Origin: Gammaproteobacteria bacterium
Lineage (GTDB): Bacteria > Pseudomonadota > Gammaproteobacteria > SZUA-152
NCBI GenBank assembly: GCA_021647505.1
Contig: JAKIUN010000002.1
Coordinates: 1 to 54,157, forward strand
Direction: 5' to 3'
Length of the DNA stretch: 54,157 bases
The notes under the pieces are model-generated. The model saw only the letters and a program-made list of their open reading frames with translations. It searched no databases and was not told the DNA's origin. Shown here piece by piece: positions 10,377 through 22,317 of this stretch. Positions within the stretch are counted from its first letter, which is position 1, and each line of letters opens with the position of its first letter. A program made the position numbers and the translations under genes.

Positions 10377-11459
10377 TTACATATTGCTGAGAATAGCACC
10401 CTTAACCGCATCCATAGTGGCATCCACCGTGGTCATCAAACCACTGTCAGAGCACTGCCTGATCGCGGTCTCCGGGTCTTTCAGACCATTGCCGGTGAGG
10501 GTGCAAACAATCTTCGATCCCTCTGGGATCTTACCGCTATTGATATCACGCATGGCCCCCGCCAGGGAGGTGGCCGACGCCGGTTCGCAAAAAACGCCTT
10601 CCTTTTCGGTGAGCAGCTTCTGCGCAGCAAGGATCTCTTCGTCGCTGCATTCGTCGAACCAACCCTCAGACTCCTCGCGCACCTTCCAGGCCTTGTCCCA
10701 GCTCTGTGGGTGGCCGATGCGGATAGCGGTGGCTACAGTCTCGGGGTTGTCGACCATTTCGCCACGCATGAAAGGTGCAGAGCCGCTGGCCTGGTAGCCG
10801 ACCATATGCGGACGGTTGTTGACGATGCCATTTTCATGATACTCGCTGTAACCCATCCAATGCGCCGTGATGTTACCGGCGTTACCCACCGGCAGACAGT
10901 GGTAATCGGGCGCCGCACCCAACTCTTCGGCGATCTCGAAGGCGGCGGTCTTCTGCCCCTGCAGTCGGAAAGGGTTGATGGAGTTGACGATGGTCACCGG
11001 GGCGTGCTCGGCGACATCCTTGACAATCTGCATGCCGACGTCGAAGTTGCCACGGATCTGGATCACCACCGCGCCGTGCATCACGGCCTGAGCCAGCTTG
11101 CCCATGGCAATCTTGCCCTCAGGGATCAGTACAAAGGCGGTAATGCCGGCGCGTGCCGCGTAGGCTGCTGCGGCCGCCGAGGTATTGCCGGTGGAGGCGC
11201 AGATGATGGCCTTGCTGCCCTCCTCCACCGCCTTGGTCACCGCCATGGTCATGCCGCGATCCTTGAAAGAGCCGGTGGGATTCAGGCCCTCGTACTTGAC
11301 ATAGATATCCACGTCTTTACCCAGTAGCGCGGGGATGTTGCTGAGACGGATCAGCGGCGTATTGCCCTCGCCGAGGCTGATGATGCGGGTGTCGTCGTGC
11401 ACCGGCAGGCGGTCGCGGTACTTGTCGATGAGGCCGGTGTAGCGGTTGCGAAAAGGCAT
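10377..11459 (-). CDS. thrC: Threonine synthase
   Basis: ThrC converts O-phosphohomoserine to threonine using PLP. The 360-residue product is the short type of threonine synthase, with Lys66 in NPTGSFKDRG as the PLP-binding residue and a glycine-rich phosphate-binding loop (PVGNAGNIT). The frame is open 92 codons further upstream, but that extension runs through a palindromic intergenic repeat and back into hom, is Arg/Trp-rich and is not plausible protein, so I start at the ATG at 11459. It follows hom after 88 bp; alaC-hom-thrC is a recurrent gammaproteobacterial arrangement. Confidence 0.96.
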   Translation of the reverse strand: MPFRNRYTGLIDKYRDRLPVHDDTRIISLGEGNTPLIRLSNIPALLGKDVDIYVKYEGLNPTGSFKDRGMTMAVTKAVEEGSKAIICASTGNTSAAAAAYAARAGITAFVLIPEGKIAMGKLAQAVMHGAVVIQIRGNFDVGMQIVKDVAEHAPVTIVNSINPFRLQGQKTAAFEIAEELGAAPDYHCLPVGNAGNITAHWMGYSEYHENGIVNNRPHMVGYQASGSAPFMRGEMVDNPETVATAIRIGHPQSWDKAWKVREESEGWFDECSDEEILAAQKLLTEKEGVFCEPASATSLAGAMRDINSGKIPEGSKIVCTLTGNGLKDPETAIRQCSDSGLMTTVDATMDAVKGAILSNM

Positions 11460-11475
11460 AGTTCTAACTCTTCTT

Positions 11476-11536
11476 GTAGGGTGGGCTCTGCCCACCATGA
11501 CCGGATCTGCGAATCGGTGGGCAGAGCCCACCCTAC
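11476..11536. repeat. Perfect 21-bp inverted repeat between hom and thrC
   Basis: Positions 11476-11496 and 11516-11536 are exact reverse complements, starting GTAGGGTGGGC, with a 19-base loop. Each arm also contains the smaller palindrome GGGCTCTGCCC. A shorter relative sits at 14819-14846. It would form a strong stem in the hom-thrC mRNA and could adjust the ratio of the two, but its recurrence points to a dispersed repeat. Confidence 0.75.
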
Positions 11537-11547
11537 CAAACCGGGTT

Positions 11548-12861
11548 TCAATCGGCGTCGAGCGTCTCCAGACGAATACGCATGATCTCGCCGCTGATGC
11601 TGTCCAACGCCTCGATAGCAGCGATGGCCTGGTCCATCTGCCCCTCCAGCACGCGGTGGGTAAGCATAATAATGGTTGCATCGCTGTCACCCACCGGCTC
11701 CTTCTGCAGGATGGCCTCGATGCTGATACCGGCATCGCCGAGAATCCGCGTCACGTCGGCCAGGACACCGGGCTTATCGGCAGCCTGCATACGCAGGTAA
11801 TAGGCCGTCTCCACCGCCGCCATGGGCAGAATCGGCAGGTCACTCAGGGCATCGGGCTGGAAGGCCAGGTGCGGTACGCGGTTCTCCGGATCGACGGTCA
11901 GTGTACGGGTGACATCCACCAGATCCGCCACCACTGCTGAAGCGGTGGGTTCAGCGCCGGCACCGGCACCGTAGTACAGGGTTGGGCCGACAGCGTCACC
12001 CTTCACCAGCACCGCGTTCATCACGCCATCGACATTGGCAATCAAACGACGCTCGGGGATCAGGGTCGGGTGCACGCGCAGTTCGACACCCTTGTCGGTG
12101 CGTCTTGCCATGCCCAGGTGCTTGATGCGGTAGCCCAGCTCCTCGGCATAGTTCACGTCTTCGCGGGTGATGCGCGTGATGCCCTCGGTGAAGCAAGCCT
12201 CGAACTGCAACGGGATGCCGAAGGCGATGGAAGCGAGGATGGTCAGCTTGTGCGCGGCATCGATGCCCTCCACGTCGAAGGTGGGGTCGGCCTCGGCGTA
12301 GCCCAGGCGCTGCGCCTCAGCCAGCACATCGGCAAAATCACTGCCGTTGTCGCGCATCTCAGTGAGAATAAAGTTGCCGGTGCCGTTGATAATGCCGGCC
12401 AGCCATTCGACACGGTTGGCCGCCAGGCCCTCGCGCACCGCCTTGATGATGGGGATGCCGCCGGCCACGGCGGCCTCGAAGGCCACCATCACGCCCTTTT
12501 CCTGCGCACGGGCGAAAATCTCATTGCCGTGCTTGGCGATCAGTGCCTTGTTGGCGGTGACTACGTGCTTGCCGTTGGCGATGGCCGCCAGTACCAGTTC
12601 ACGGGCCAAGCCGTCGCCGCCGATCAACTCGACGATGATCTGCACCTCGGGATCACTGACCACCGCCTGCGGGTCAGTGGTCAAGGTGATGCCAGTGGTG
12701 TCGCAGATACGTTCTTTATTAATATCACGGGTGGCGGCATGGGTAATCACCACGCCACGACCAGCGCGACGGACAATCTCCTCCGCGTTGCGCTTGAGTA
12801 CATTCACGGTACCGCCACCGACGATGCCCATTCCCAACAGTCCTACCTTTACCGGTTCCAA
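11548..12861 (-). CDS. hom: Homoserine dehydrogenase
   Basis: Hom reduces aspartate semialdehyde to homoserine, the branch point to threonine and methionine. The 437-residue product has an N-terminal NAD(P)-binding fold with GMGIVGGGT, a catalytic domain with NGTGNFILTEM, and a C-terminal ACT domain (about 355-430) of the type that mediates feedback control. The start is TTG at 12861: AAGGAG lies 7 bases upstream and the next candidates would cut into the nucleotide-binding fold. This is the monofunctional form without an aspartokinase fusion. Confidence 0.96.
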   Translation of the reverse strand: MEPVKVGLLGMGIVGGGTVNVLKRNAEEIVRRAGRGVVITHAATRDINKERICDTTGITLTTDPQAVVSDPEVQIIVELIGGDGLARELVLAAIANGKHVVTANKALIAKHGNEIFARAQEKGVMVAFEAAVAGGIPIIKAVREGLAANRVEWLAGIINGTGNFILTEMRDNGSDFADVLAEAQRLGYAEADPTFDVEGIDAAHKLTILASIAFGIPLQFEACFTEGITRITREDVNYAEELGYRIKHLGMARRTDKGVELRVHPTLIPERRLIANVDGVMNAVLVKGDAVGPTLYYGAGAGAEPTASAVVADLVDVTRTLTVDPENRVPHLAFQPDALSDLPILPMAAVETAYYLRMQAADKPGVLADVTRILGDAGISIEAILQKEPVGDSDATIIMLTHRVLEGQMDQAIAAIEALDSISGEIMRIRLETLDAD

Positions 12862-12921
12862 CGTTATTCTCCTTCAGATTCGTGCGACCTCACGATGCGT
12901 GTGCTATCGCAGGGTTCCGTG

Positions 12922-13073
12922 TTTCAACGCAAAGGATGCAAAATCGCAGAGGGCGTAAAGAAAAGCATTGATACAATTTTGTCGCCAGGCAAATCGATGT
13001 TGCTTAATCACCGCTGTTCCTTTCTTCCTTCATTCCATTGCGTTCTTTAGCGCCTTTGCGAGCTTTGCGTTTA
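12922..13073. repeat. Inverted CTTTGCG-type dispersed repeats
   Basis: The alaC-hom gap (12862-13094) holds two related sequences facing each other, 12922-12964 and 13035-13073, each with repeated TTTGCG or GCGCC/GCGAG blocks. They are imperfect copies. No coding sequence was seen here. The design, two inverted copies filling one gap, matches that at 1929-2132 although the repeat family differs. Confidence 0.5.
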
Positions 13074-13094
13074 CATCACCGCTCCCCAAAAACT

Positions 13095-14282
13095 TCACCT
13101 CCTCGCATCCGCGCGAAACATATCGCGGATACCTCGCAGCGCCTGGCGCGTACGGTGTTCGTTTTCGATCAATCCAAAGCGCACATGATCATCACCATAT
13201 TCACCGAAACCCACCCCCGGCGACACCGCCACGCGGGCTTCCTGCAACAACTTCTTGCTGAACTCCAATGAACCGAGATGCTTGTACTGTTCGGGAATCG
13301 GCGCCCACACGAACATCGTTGCCTTGGGCTTCTCCACGCTCCAACCGATGGCATTGAGACCGTCGCAGAGCACGTCGCGCCGACTACAGTACATGTTGGC
13401 AATCTCCGTCACGCACGCCTGTGGCCCTTCCAACGCAGTAATAGCCGCCACCTGGATGGGCGTAAACATGCCATAATCGAGGTAGGATTTGATGCGCGCC
13501 AACGCCGCCACCAGGGTCGGATTACCGACCATAAAGCCCACTCGCCAACCCGGCATGTTGTAGCTCTTGGACAGGGTGTAGAACTCCACGGCCACCTCCT
13601 TGGCACCCGGCACTTGCAGGATGGACGGCGGCTTGTAGCCGTCGAAGACAATATCGGCATAGGCGATGTCGTGCACCACCCAGATTTCGTGCTCCTTGGC
13701 GATGGCCACCACTTTCTCGAAGAACTCCAGCTCTACACACTGGGTGGTGGGGTTGCCGGGGAAGTTCAGCACCAGCATTTTTGGCTTGGGCCAGGTGTCC
13801 TTTATTGCTTTTTCCAGCTCGGAGAAGAAATCACCGTCCGGCACCAGCGGCACATGGCGGATATCAGCGCCGGCGATAACAAAGCCGTAGGGATGGATGG
13901 GATAGGACGGATTCGGCACCAGCACCGCGTCGCCTGGCCCCACCGTGGCCATGGCCAGGTGCGCCAGGCCCTCCTTGGAACCAATGGTGACAATAGCCTC
14001 GGACTCCGGATCCAGATCTACATCGTAGCGATCCCCGTACCAGTTGCAGATGGCGCGGCGTAGACGCGGAATGCCGCGTGACACCGAGTAGCGGTGCGTA
14101 TTGCCGCGCTGCGACACCTCTACCAGCTTGTCGACAATGTGTTGAGGCGTGGGCTGATCCGGGTTGCCCATGCCGAAATCAACGATATCTTCGCCGCGCG
14201 CACGCGCCTTGGCCTTCAAGTCGTTTACAATGTTGAAAACGTAGGGGGGCAGGCGTTTTATTCTTGGAAATTCGTCAAACAT
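13095..14282 (-). CDS. alaC: Alanine-type PLP aminotransferase
   Basis: This 395-residue class I/II aminotransferase matches the AlaC/YfdZ group, which makes alanine from pyruvate and glutamate. The PLP lysine is Lys239 in [25 protein letters not shown] and the C-terminal [16 protein letters not shown] region are also typical. Its location directly upstream of hom and thrC on the same strand is characteristic. The substrate is inferred from family resemblance and context; an aspartate- or LL-diaminopimelate-type aminotransferase would look broadly similar but fits the neighbourhood less well. Confidence 0.88.
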   Translation of the reverse strand: MFDEFPRIKRLPPYVFNIVNDLKAKARARGEDIVDFGMGNPDQPTPQHIVDKLVEVSQRGNTHRYSVSRGIPRLRRAICNWYGDRYDVDLDPESEAIVTIGSKEGLAHLAMATVGPGDAVLVPNPSYPIHPYGFVIAGADIRHVPLVPDGDFFSELEKAIKDTWPKPKMLVLNFPGNPTTQCVELEFFEKVVAIAKEHEIWVVHDIAYADIVFDGYKPPSILQVPGAKEVAVEFYTLSKSYNMPGWRVGFMVGNPTLVAALARIKSYLDYGMFTPIQVAAITALEGPQACVTEIANMYCSRRDVLCDGLNAIGWSVEKPKATMFVWAPIPEQYKHLGSLEFSKKLLQEARVAVSPGVGFGEYGDDHVRFGLIENEHRTRQALRGIRDMFRADARR

Positions 14283-14389
14283 GCGTAGAAAGCCAACAAT
14301 CCGGTGCGCAAAAAAGGCGTGAAGTATACCGCACCCACAAGCCCCTTGGCCATGACACCCACACCGCCGCCGCAGATTCGAGAAACCAC

Positions 14390-14809
14390 ATGAAATTCAA
14401 TCAGGAACGGGACTTCACCTCTTACAGCATCCGCGCCTACAGCCCGGGCGCGATCAACATCACCCTGCCGGCCAACCTGGAGGCCGACAAGCCGCAACCA
14501 GTAGAAGTCAGAACCCTTACTCGCAGTTGCATCATCAGCCCTAAACAGCTCATTGATGATTGGACGCCCAACAATCTTGACGAGTTGCAGACCAAGCATC
14601 TGCAAGCCATTGTGGCACTGACGCCGGAGGTTGTGCTGCTGGGAACAGGAGAGATTCTGGACTTCCCCGACACGGAAATCCTCACCGAACTGACCTCACG
14701 GCAGATCGGCGTAGAAGTCATGGACACAGCAGCCGCCTGCCGAACCTACAACATCCTCATGAACGAGGGCAGAAATGTGGTGGCCGGGTTGATTATTTCG
14801 ATGGAATAA
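14390..14809 (+). CDS. Mth938-like domain protein
   Basis: A 139-residue cytosolic protein of the small Mth938/DUF498 family, related to mitochondrial NDUFAF3. The core has the typical order of conserved blocks: [13 protein letters not shown] near the N-terminus, [10 protein letters not shown] in the middle and [17 protein letters not shown] near the end. The bacterial function is not established. I chose the ATG at 14390, which gives the family's usual N-terminus; an upstream ATG at 14264 would overlap the alaC start on the other strand. It is divergently transcribed from alaC. Confidence 0.8.
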   Translation: MKFNQERDFTSYSIRAYSPGAINITLPANLEADKPQPVEVRTLTRSCIISPKQLIDDWTPNNLDELQTKHLQAIVALTPEVVLLGTGEILDFPDTEILTELTSRQIGVEVMDTAAACRTYNILMNEGRNVVAGLIISME

Positions 14810-14818
14810 GTCAACCGC

Positions 14819-14846
14819 GTGGGCACAAAAAACGTGCCCACCCTAC
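14819..14846. repeat. GTGGGCAC hairpin with CCCTAC tail
   Basis: An 8-bp perfect stem (14819-14826 with 14834-14841) followed by CCCTAC, a shortened relative of the repeat at 11476-11536. It lies just after the Mth938-type gene and might help end its transcript. Confidence 0.5.
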
Positions 14847-14996
14847 ATGCCCCCTGATTTTGGATAGAACACCTATTTTGTTTCAATAAATTACATAGGT
14901 TCGACCCCGACATCATGTCTCCAGCATCATGATTCGATCCGCCAATACAGGTAAGTTAACGCCGACAGGTTTTTTAAAATTTGCGTGTATTGGCGT

Positions 14997-15989
14997 TCAT
15001 TTACGGATAGTTTTTTCATCGCCGGATGCCGCTGGCAGATAATCCTTGATGAGATACAGCGGCCGTCCCTTGGTCTCGTCGAACATGCGTCCGAGGTATT
15101 CGCCAATCACACCGAGGGCCATGAGCTGGATACCGCCGAGAAACAGGACAACAACCAACAGAGAGGGATAACCGGCCACGGGGTTGCCGAAAAACAGGGT
15201 CTGAAAAATGATGAACAGACCATAGAGGAAAGCACCGAAAGCAGTGAAAGTACCGAGATAAGTAGCCACTTTCAACGGCAGGGTGCTAAATGAGGTTATG
15301 CCTTCAAGGGCGAAATTCCACAATGCCAGATAATTCCACTTGCTTGTACCTTCGTGGCGTGCATCGCGGTCATAGAGAATGGCTTTTTGCGGGTAGCCAA
15401 TCCAGGCGAATAGGCCTTTCATGAAACGGTGTCTTTCGCGCAAGCCGGCAAGCGCATCCACGGCACGGCGGCTGAGCAGACGGAAATCACCGGTATCAAT
15501 GGGTATCTGCACCCGGCTGATACGCTGCATGATGCGATAGAACAATGAAGCGGTGGCCTTTTTTAGCGCCGACTCGCCCGTGCGGGAACGGCGCTGGGCA
15601 TAAACCACGTCGAAGCCATGCCGCCATTCCTCGATCATCTGCGGAATCAGTTCCGGCGGATCCTGCAGGTCGGCATCGATAATGATCACAGCATCGCCGC
15701 ACACGTGATCCAGCCCGGCCGTCATGGCGATCTCCTTGCCGAAGTTACGACTCAGGTCGAGAATCGCGACACGGGGGTCGTTTGCCTGAAATTCCTGCAG
15801 TTGCAGCAACGTATAATCCGTGCTGCCATCATTGACAAAAGTAATGTCGATGATGGCATCGATGCCATCCAACACCCTCGTCAAACGCCGATAGAATTCG
15901 TGTAATACCTCCTGCTCATTGAACACGGGCACGATAATGGAAAGCAAAAAAGCAGTGTCCGTTGCTGTTTTTATCGACGTTTGCGTCAT
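14997..15989 (-). CDS. GtrB/DPM-like polyprenyl-phosphate glycosyltransferase
   Basis: Family 2 glycosyltransferase (330 residues) that probably transfers a sugar from a nucleotide donor to undecaprenyl phosphate on the cytoplasmic face of the inner membrane. The catalytic domain has IIVPVFNEQEV, FVNDGSTD and the DADLQDPPE metal-binding motif; two C-terminal membrane helices follow at about 235-260 and 270-295. I start at the ATG at 15989, preceded by GAGACAGG and overlapping the GtrA-like stop by four bases (ATGA); the frame is open further upstream but only as a shadow of the neighbouring gene. Last gene of a four-gene cassette. Confidence 0.9.
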   Translation of the reverse strand: MTQTSIKTATDTAFLLSIIVPVFNEQEVLHEFYRRLTRVLDGIDAIIDITFVNDGSTDYTLLQLQEFQANDPRVAILDLSRNFGKEIAMTAGLDHVCGDAVIIIDADLQDPPELIPQMIEEWRHGFDVVYAQRRSRTGESALKKATASLFYRIMQRISRVQIPIDTGDFRLLSRRAVDALAGLRERHRFMKGLFAWIGYPQKAILYDRDARHEGTSKWNYLALWNFALEGITSFSTLPLKVATYLGTFTAFGAFLYGLFIIFQTLFFGNPVAGYPSLLVVVLFLGGIQLMALGVIGEYLGRMFDETKGRPLYLIKDYLPAASGDEKTIRK

Positions 15990-16387
15990 TGACCTGTCTC
16001 GCGAAAAACCCAGAATTTGCTCAGTGTAAAGGTAATCAATGGCACCACGAACACCGCCACGATCAGCGCATAACCATACCAATAGCCTGCCACGTCGACC
16101 ACCAGCCAAGTGATCAGCAGATTGAGAAAAAAACCATTCAGCGCCACGGCAAAGAAACGCGGCAGCATCACGCGATGCAGGCCGCTGGCGCCGAAGGTCC
16201 AGCGGTAGTTGAGTCCGTAGGAAACACTCAGGGCAACGAGAAAGGCGGGCACCACGGCAGGAACCGGCGCAATACCCAACCATTCAATGCAGATGACGAA
16301 GACACTGGCATGGACAGCGGTCGCCAAGCCGCCGGTGATGCCGAAGCGCGTCAAGGCCGCAAAGGGAATGCGTCGCCAGGGACTCAC
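15986..16387 (-). CDS. GtrA-like membrane protein
   Basis: A 133-residue four-helix inner-membrane protein of the GtrA family, thought to flip or help present polyprenyl-linked sugars made by GtrB. Hydrophobic segments occur at about 12-35, 41-60, 78-98 and 103-124, with the family-typical FGITGGLATAVHASVF at the N-terminus and TFTLSKFWVFR at the C-terminus. The GTG start overlaps the methyltransferase stop by four bases, and its own stop overlaps the GtrB start the same way. Confidence 0.88.
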   Translation of the reverse strand: MSPWRRIPFAALTRFGITGGLATAVHASVFVICIEWLGIAPVPAVVPAFLVALSVSYGLNYRWTFGASGLHRVMLPRFFAVALNGFFLNLLITWLVVDVAGYWYGYALIVAVFVVPLITFTLSKFWVFRETGQ

Positions 16388-17115
16388 GGCTTGCGCGCCA
16401 GGGCAATCAGGGACACGCCAAAGGGTAGCGTCAGCCGTCCCAGTAAATGACCCTCGGCGGCGAAGAGATTTTCCAGCAGGACGTTTATGGGCGCAGGCGG
16501 CAGAGCGAGTTCATTGCCCGCCTCACCGGCGGGCAGCAGCCGGTGTAACAGACGCACGGCGGCCACGGCGGGAAACAGGCTGCTGTTATAATAGCTCAAC
16601 CATTGCACATCCAGCCCGGCCTCCGTGATAAGCGCGCGCAAACCAGCGGCACGATAACGGCGTTTGTGGTGGTGGTTTTCATCATGCGGCCCCCACAGGA
16701 AGGGAAACGCCGGCACGGTGATCAGCAGATGGCCGCCCGGGATCAGCAGGTTTGCCAGGGTCTGCAAGCTGGCGCGGTCGTCGTCAATATGCTCCAACAC
16801 GTCCAGCAGGGTAACGAGCTGAAACTGCATTGCGGTGAAGGGCATCTCGTTAGGCAGGCTGGCGCGCATCACCTCGCAAACGCCGCGCGCACGCGCCAAC
16901 GCCGCAGCTTCAGCAGCGAATTCGGCGCCAGTAAGCTCGCCAAACCCTGCCAGCATAGGTAGGTTGCCACCGGTGCCACAACCCGCATCGAGAATACGTG
17001 CCTGCGCGGGCAAGTGCAGGCGCTGGATCACACCGGCAACAATGCGCCGCCGCCCGGTAAACCACCAGTGGCGGTCTTCCAGTTCACGCATCTGCGGGTA
17101 CAGTGACTCATGCAT
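16384..17115 (-). CDS. SAM-dependent methyltransferase
   Basis: A 243-residue class I methyltransferase. The SAM-binding motif I is ILDAGCGTGGNLPML, and TLLDVLEHIDDD is the post-motif segment typical of Methyltransf_11/23 proteins. The N-terminal RHWWFTGRRRI resembles methyltransferases found beside glycosyltransferases. The target is not known; its position between a polytopic membrane protein and a GtrA/GtrB pair, with four-base overlaps, suggests a lipid-linked sugar or polyprenyl substrate, which is inference. Confidence 0.82.
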   Translation of the reverse strand: MHESLYPQMRELEDRHWWFTGRRRIVAGVIQRLHLPAQARILDAGCGTGGNLPMLAGFGELTGAEFAAEAAALARARGVCEVMRASLPNEMPFTAMQFQLVTLLDVLEHIDDDRASLQTLANLLIPGGHLLITVPAFPFLWGPHDENHHHKRRYRAAGLRALITEAGLDVQWLSYYNSSLFPAVAAVRLLHRLLPAGEAGNELALPPAPINVLLENLFAAEGHLLGRLTLPFGVSLIALARKP

Positions 17116-17127
17116 ACCCGCTATGCC

Positions 17128-18588
17128 TCATTGCAGGCCACCAAAAAAGTCCTCTGCCTGCCGACGCACGAACACCACGCCCTGCGCGTCGCGGTAGGCC
17201 AGCCGCCAGTCACGCCGTGTAGCTAAATAGTCAATCAGCTTGTAGCGCTGCGGATCGAAACGACCGTGATACGGCAAAATGACCAACTGGAAGTTGCTTC
17301 TATTAAAGAGCTGTATGCCCTGCGGCGTGGCCCAGAGAATATGTGTATAGGGAGGGAAACGTGACATGTCCAGCATACGGCCATCGATGTAGAGCTGCAC
17401 CTGACCGCCCAGCCTCCACAGCAGGTAACCACCCCATTCGAGGTTATTAAAGGCACGGCCACGCAGTTTCTGTTGCCCGACACTATCGGCAATGGCGGTG
17501 GGATAGGCCGCCTGATACAGACCGCCACGGAATACCGTGCCGCGCGCCACGCCGCTGGCCAGCACGACCACTAACGTCACAGCCACCAGCGCCTGTATAC
17601 GCCAGGGCGTGGCAAGCTCATTCACCTTTTTGGGCATCAAGCTACCCAGGCCCACGATTAAATAGGGTGCTGCAATAAACAGGAAAAAGGCGAAATACCG
17701 GTAAGAGGAAATACTGATCGCGGCAAGAAAGGTCACCACTGCCGCCTCACGCCATCGGTGTAACTTCAGCAGACCGGTCAGCCCGGCCATGGCGAGCATA
17801 AAATAGCCATAGATCCCGACCTGTGGCCAGACGTAACCCAGTTCATACACTTGCAGGGCACTGATATATTCGGAGGTGCGCTGTTGCAGCACGCTGCCTT
17901 CCAGCTGAAACAGGTAGAGATAGGTCTGGATACCATTGGGCGTCAGCAACGAGGCGAGAAACACCACCCCGCTCATGGTCAGCCACTGAGCGCGTTCGCG
18001 CCGGCCCATGGACTTGTCCAGCCAACCCATCACGCTCCACAGGCCCAGCAGCACCACGCCGAGAATCACCCCACCGTGGCTGTTGGCCCACAGCACGGTA
18101 ATCAATGGCAGGGGCAGTAGCCAGCGCCAGTCGCACCGCCGCCGTGCCAGATCGATGCAGACGAAAAACAACGCGGCGAACAGAAACGACAGCAGTTGTG
18201 GGCGCTCACCGCCAAAACCGGAGGCATTGAGCGCCACCAGTGCCAGCACGCCCCATAGCACCAGTGGATTCATCGCCATCAGGCAACGCGCGCGGGTATA
18301 AATCAGCGCAATGCACGCCAACAGCACGGCGACGCGAAAGGCCACCACGGTATTGATGCCACCGGCCTCAAACAGGCCGTACAGCACGACCTGTCCCAGC
18401 CACTGGCCCTTCAGTACCGTGTCGCTGCGAATGACGTCGGCGGCGGGAAATACACCGAAGGGGTCGGCCAGCGGCAAGGCACCGCGCTGCAGGATGTCGC
18501 GCCCGGCGGCAATGTGCCACCAGAAATCGCTGTCGGCCAGCGGCACGGCATAATAGCCAGCACAGACAAATAGCAACAGACCCAGCAC
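17128..18588 (-). CDS. Polytopic membrane protein, GT-C-like
   Basis: A 486-residue protein with about ten hydrophobic segments and a C-terminal soluble part (about 375-486). An early SDFWWHIAAGRDIL motif is seen in a family of putative GT-C type glycosyltransferases that use polyprenyl-linked sugars, with the acidic residue after the first helix as the likely catalytic site. Function is inferred only from topology and from its place upstream of the methyltransferase, GtrA-like and GtrB-like genes. The start is uncertain: GTG at 18588 is used, the frame is open a little further upstream without ATG, and no good ribosome-binding site was seen. Confidence 0.7.
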   Translation of the reverse strand: MLGLLLFVCAGYYAVPLADSDFWWHIAAGRDILQRGALPLADPFGVFPAADVIRSDTVLKGQWLGQVVLYGLFEAGGINTVVAFRVAVLLACIALIYTRARCLMAMNPLVLWGVLALVALNASGFGGERPQLLSFLFAALFFVCIDLARRRCDWRWLLPLPLITVLWANSHGGVILGVVLLGLWSVMGWLDKSMGRRERAQWLTMSGVVFLASLLTPNGIQTYLYLFQLEGSVLQQRTSEYISALQVYELGYVWPQVGIYGYFMLAMAGLTGLLKLHRWREAAVVTFLAAISISSYRYFAFFLFIAAPYLIVGLGSLMPKKVNELATPWRIQALVAVTLVVVLASGVARGTVFRGGLYQAAYPTAIADSVGQQKLRGRAFNNLEWGGYLLWRLGGQVQLYIDGRMLDMSRFPPYTHILWATPQGIQLFNRSNFQLVILPYHGRFDPQRYKLIDYLATRRDWRLAYRDAQGVVFVRRQAEDFFGGLQ

Positions 18589-18833
18589 AACATGGTGCCA
18601 GCCTGAAAAACCGTCCTTTACTGCTATCTCAGTGCCGTAGATACCCCTGTCCTCCCCTCGCCGTGATCACGTTCCGTGCATACGGCAGACACCGCAGCAC
18701 AAAATGATGCGTTATTGTAATCATTTTAGGGAGTTGTTGTATGAAACAGGCGCCTAGGCCGGCCAAACAAACCGCGACCGGCACAAGCGCCTCGTCAATA
18801 TGCCCGGTTGGCGCAGTTAGTGGCGGCAGAGGC

Positions 18834-19661
18834 TCAGCGCAGCCCCTCACCCGAGATCAGCATATCGTAATAACCCTTGGCGCCCTTTTCCATGAACCAG
18901 TAGTTTTTCAGGCCTCGCGCCTCCAGCTCGTACTGCAGCCAACGCACTTGCTTACCCACGTTGTCATAAATAAAGAGTGTGCGATCCTGCGCCTTGGCCT
19001 TGTCCAGATATTTGCGCAGCTTCTCCATCTTTTGCAGGCTCGCCCAACGCTCGATAGCCGGGAAAAAACCGACGCCGGCACGCTGAAAGGTGTCACGAAT
19101 ATCGATAATCATGCGCGACCTTGAGGCCATGGCGGTGGCCTTGTCACTGAAAGTATCGGGATCTAGTTGACGACTCTTGAAGACCTTTTTGGAGATCAGC
19201 CGGGCGGCGTCCACCGGGCTCTTGCCCAGCAACTCGGCCTCATCAGGATAGGCGCGCGCCCAGAAAAAGATGCCGGCGTCATAGGCATAGACCTCATCCA
19301 GGCCTGTCATCATGGCCTGCTTGGTCGCCTTGTAGGATTTTAGACAGGTGTGGCCATTGCAATAAAAAGCCATTGGTTTGCCGGTCTGTTCACGCAAATC
19401 CCGTACCGCACTATCGAAGCCTTCGATGCCGACTGGAATGTTCACCGTGCCCTTGATGCGCAGGGTGTCGAATTCAAAGCTGGAGCGAACATCCACTATC
19501 GTGAATTCATCACGCCGGCGATGCAGGTCTTCCAGCTCGATAACCGACACCATGCTGTATTTCTCCAGCGAGCGCCCGGGAAACTCTTCCTCCTCGGCAT
19601 AGCTGTCGGTAACGGCGAGAAAAGTAAAGGCTAAAAAAATAAAGCGGGTGATGTTCCTCAT
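18834..19661 (-). CDS. Secreted rhodanese-domain protein
   Basis: A 275-residue exported protein. A signal peptide occupies about 1-22 (hydrophobic IFLAFTFLAV, then SYA). A rhodanese domain follows (about 38-140) with IVDVRSSFEFDTLRIKGTVNIP and the loop CNGHTC, where Cys101 is the expected sulfur-carrying residue. A second rhodanese-like region (about 185-270) has IIDIRDTF but no evident active-site cysteine. I chose the ATG at 19661: GGAG lies 9 bases upstream and it begins the signal peptide. It follows pgm by 64 bp on the same strand. The physiological sulfur acceptor is unknown. Confidence 0.8.
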   Translation of the reverse strand: MRNITRFIFLAFTFLAVTDSYAEEEEFPGRSLEKYSMVSVIELEDLHRRRDEFTIVDVRSSFEFDTLRIKGTVNIPVGIEGFDSAVRDLREQTGKPMAFYCNGHTCLKSYKATKQAMMTGLDEVYAYDAGIFFWARAYPDEAELLGKSPVDAARLISKKVFKSRQLDPDTFSDKATAMASRSRMIIDIRDTFQRAGVGFFPAIERWASLQKMEKLRKYLDKAKAQDRTLFIYDNVGKQVRWLQYELEARGLKNYWFMEKGAKGYYDMLISGEGLR

Positions 19662-19725
19662 GAATGGTAACTCCATGGCAGTGCGCCAAATGTTTATGAA
19701 AAATTCCAATCGAAAACGCGATATA

Positions 19726-22317
<2,592 letters not shown>

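Noticed and set aside
11460-11735. N-terminal extension of threonine synthase by 92 residues
   Set aside because: It runs through the 21-bp inverted repeat and into hom, and the composition is not protein-like; ThrC proteins begin at the chosen ATG.
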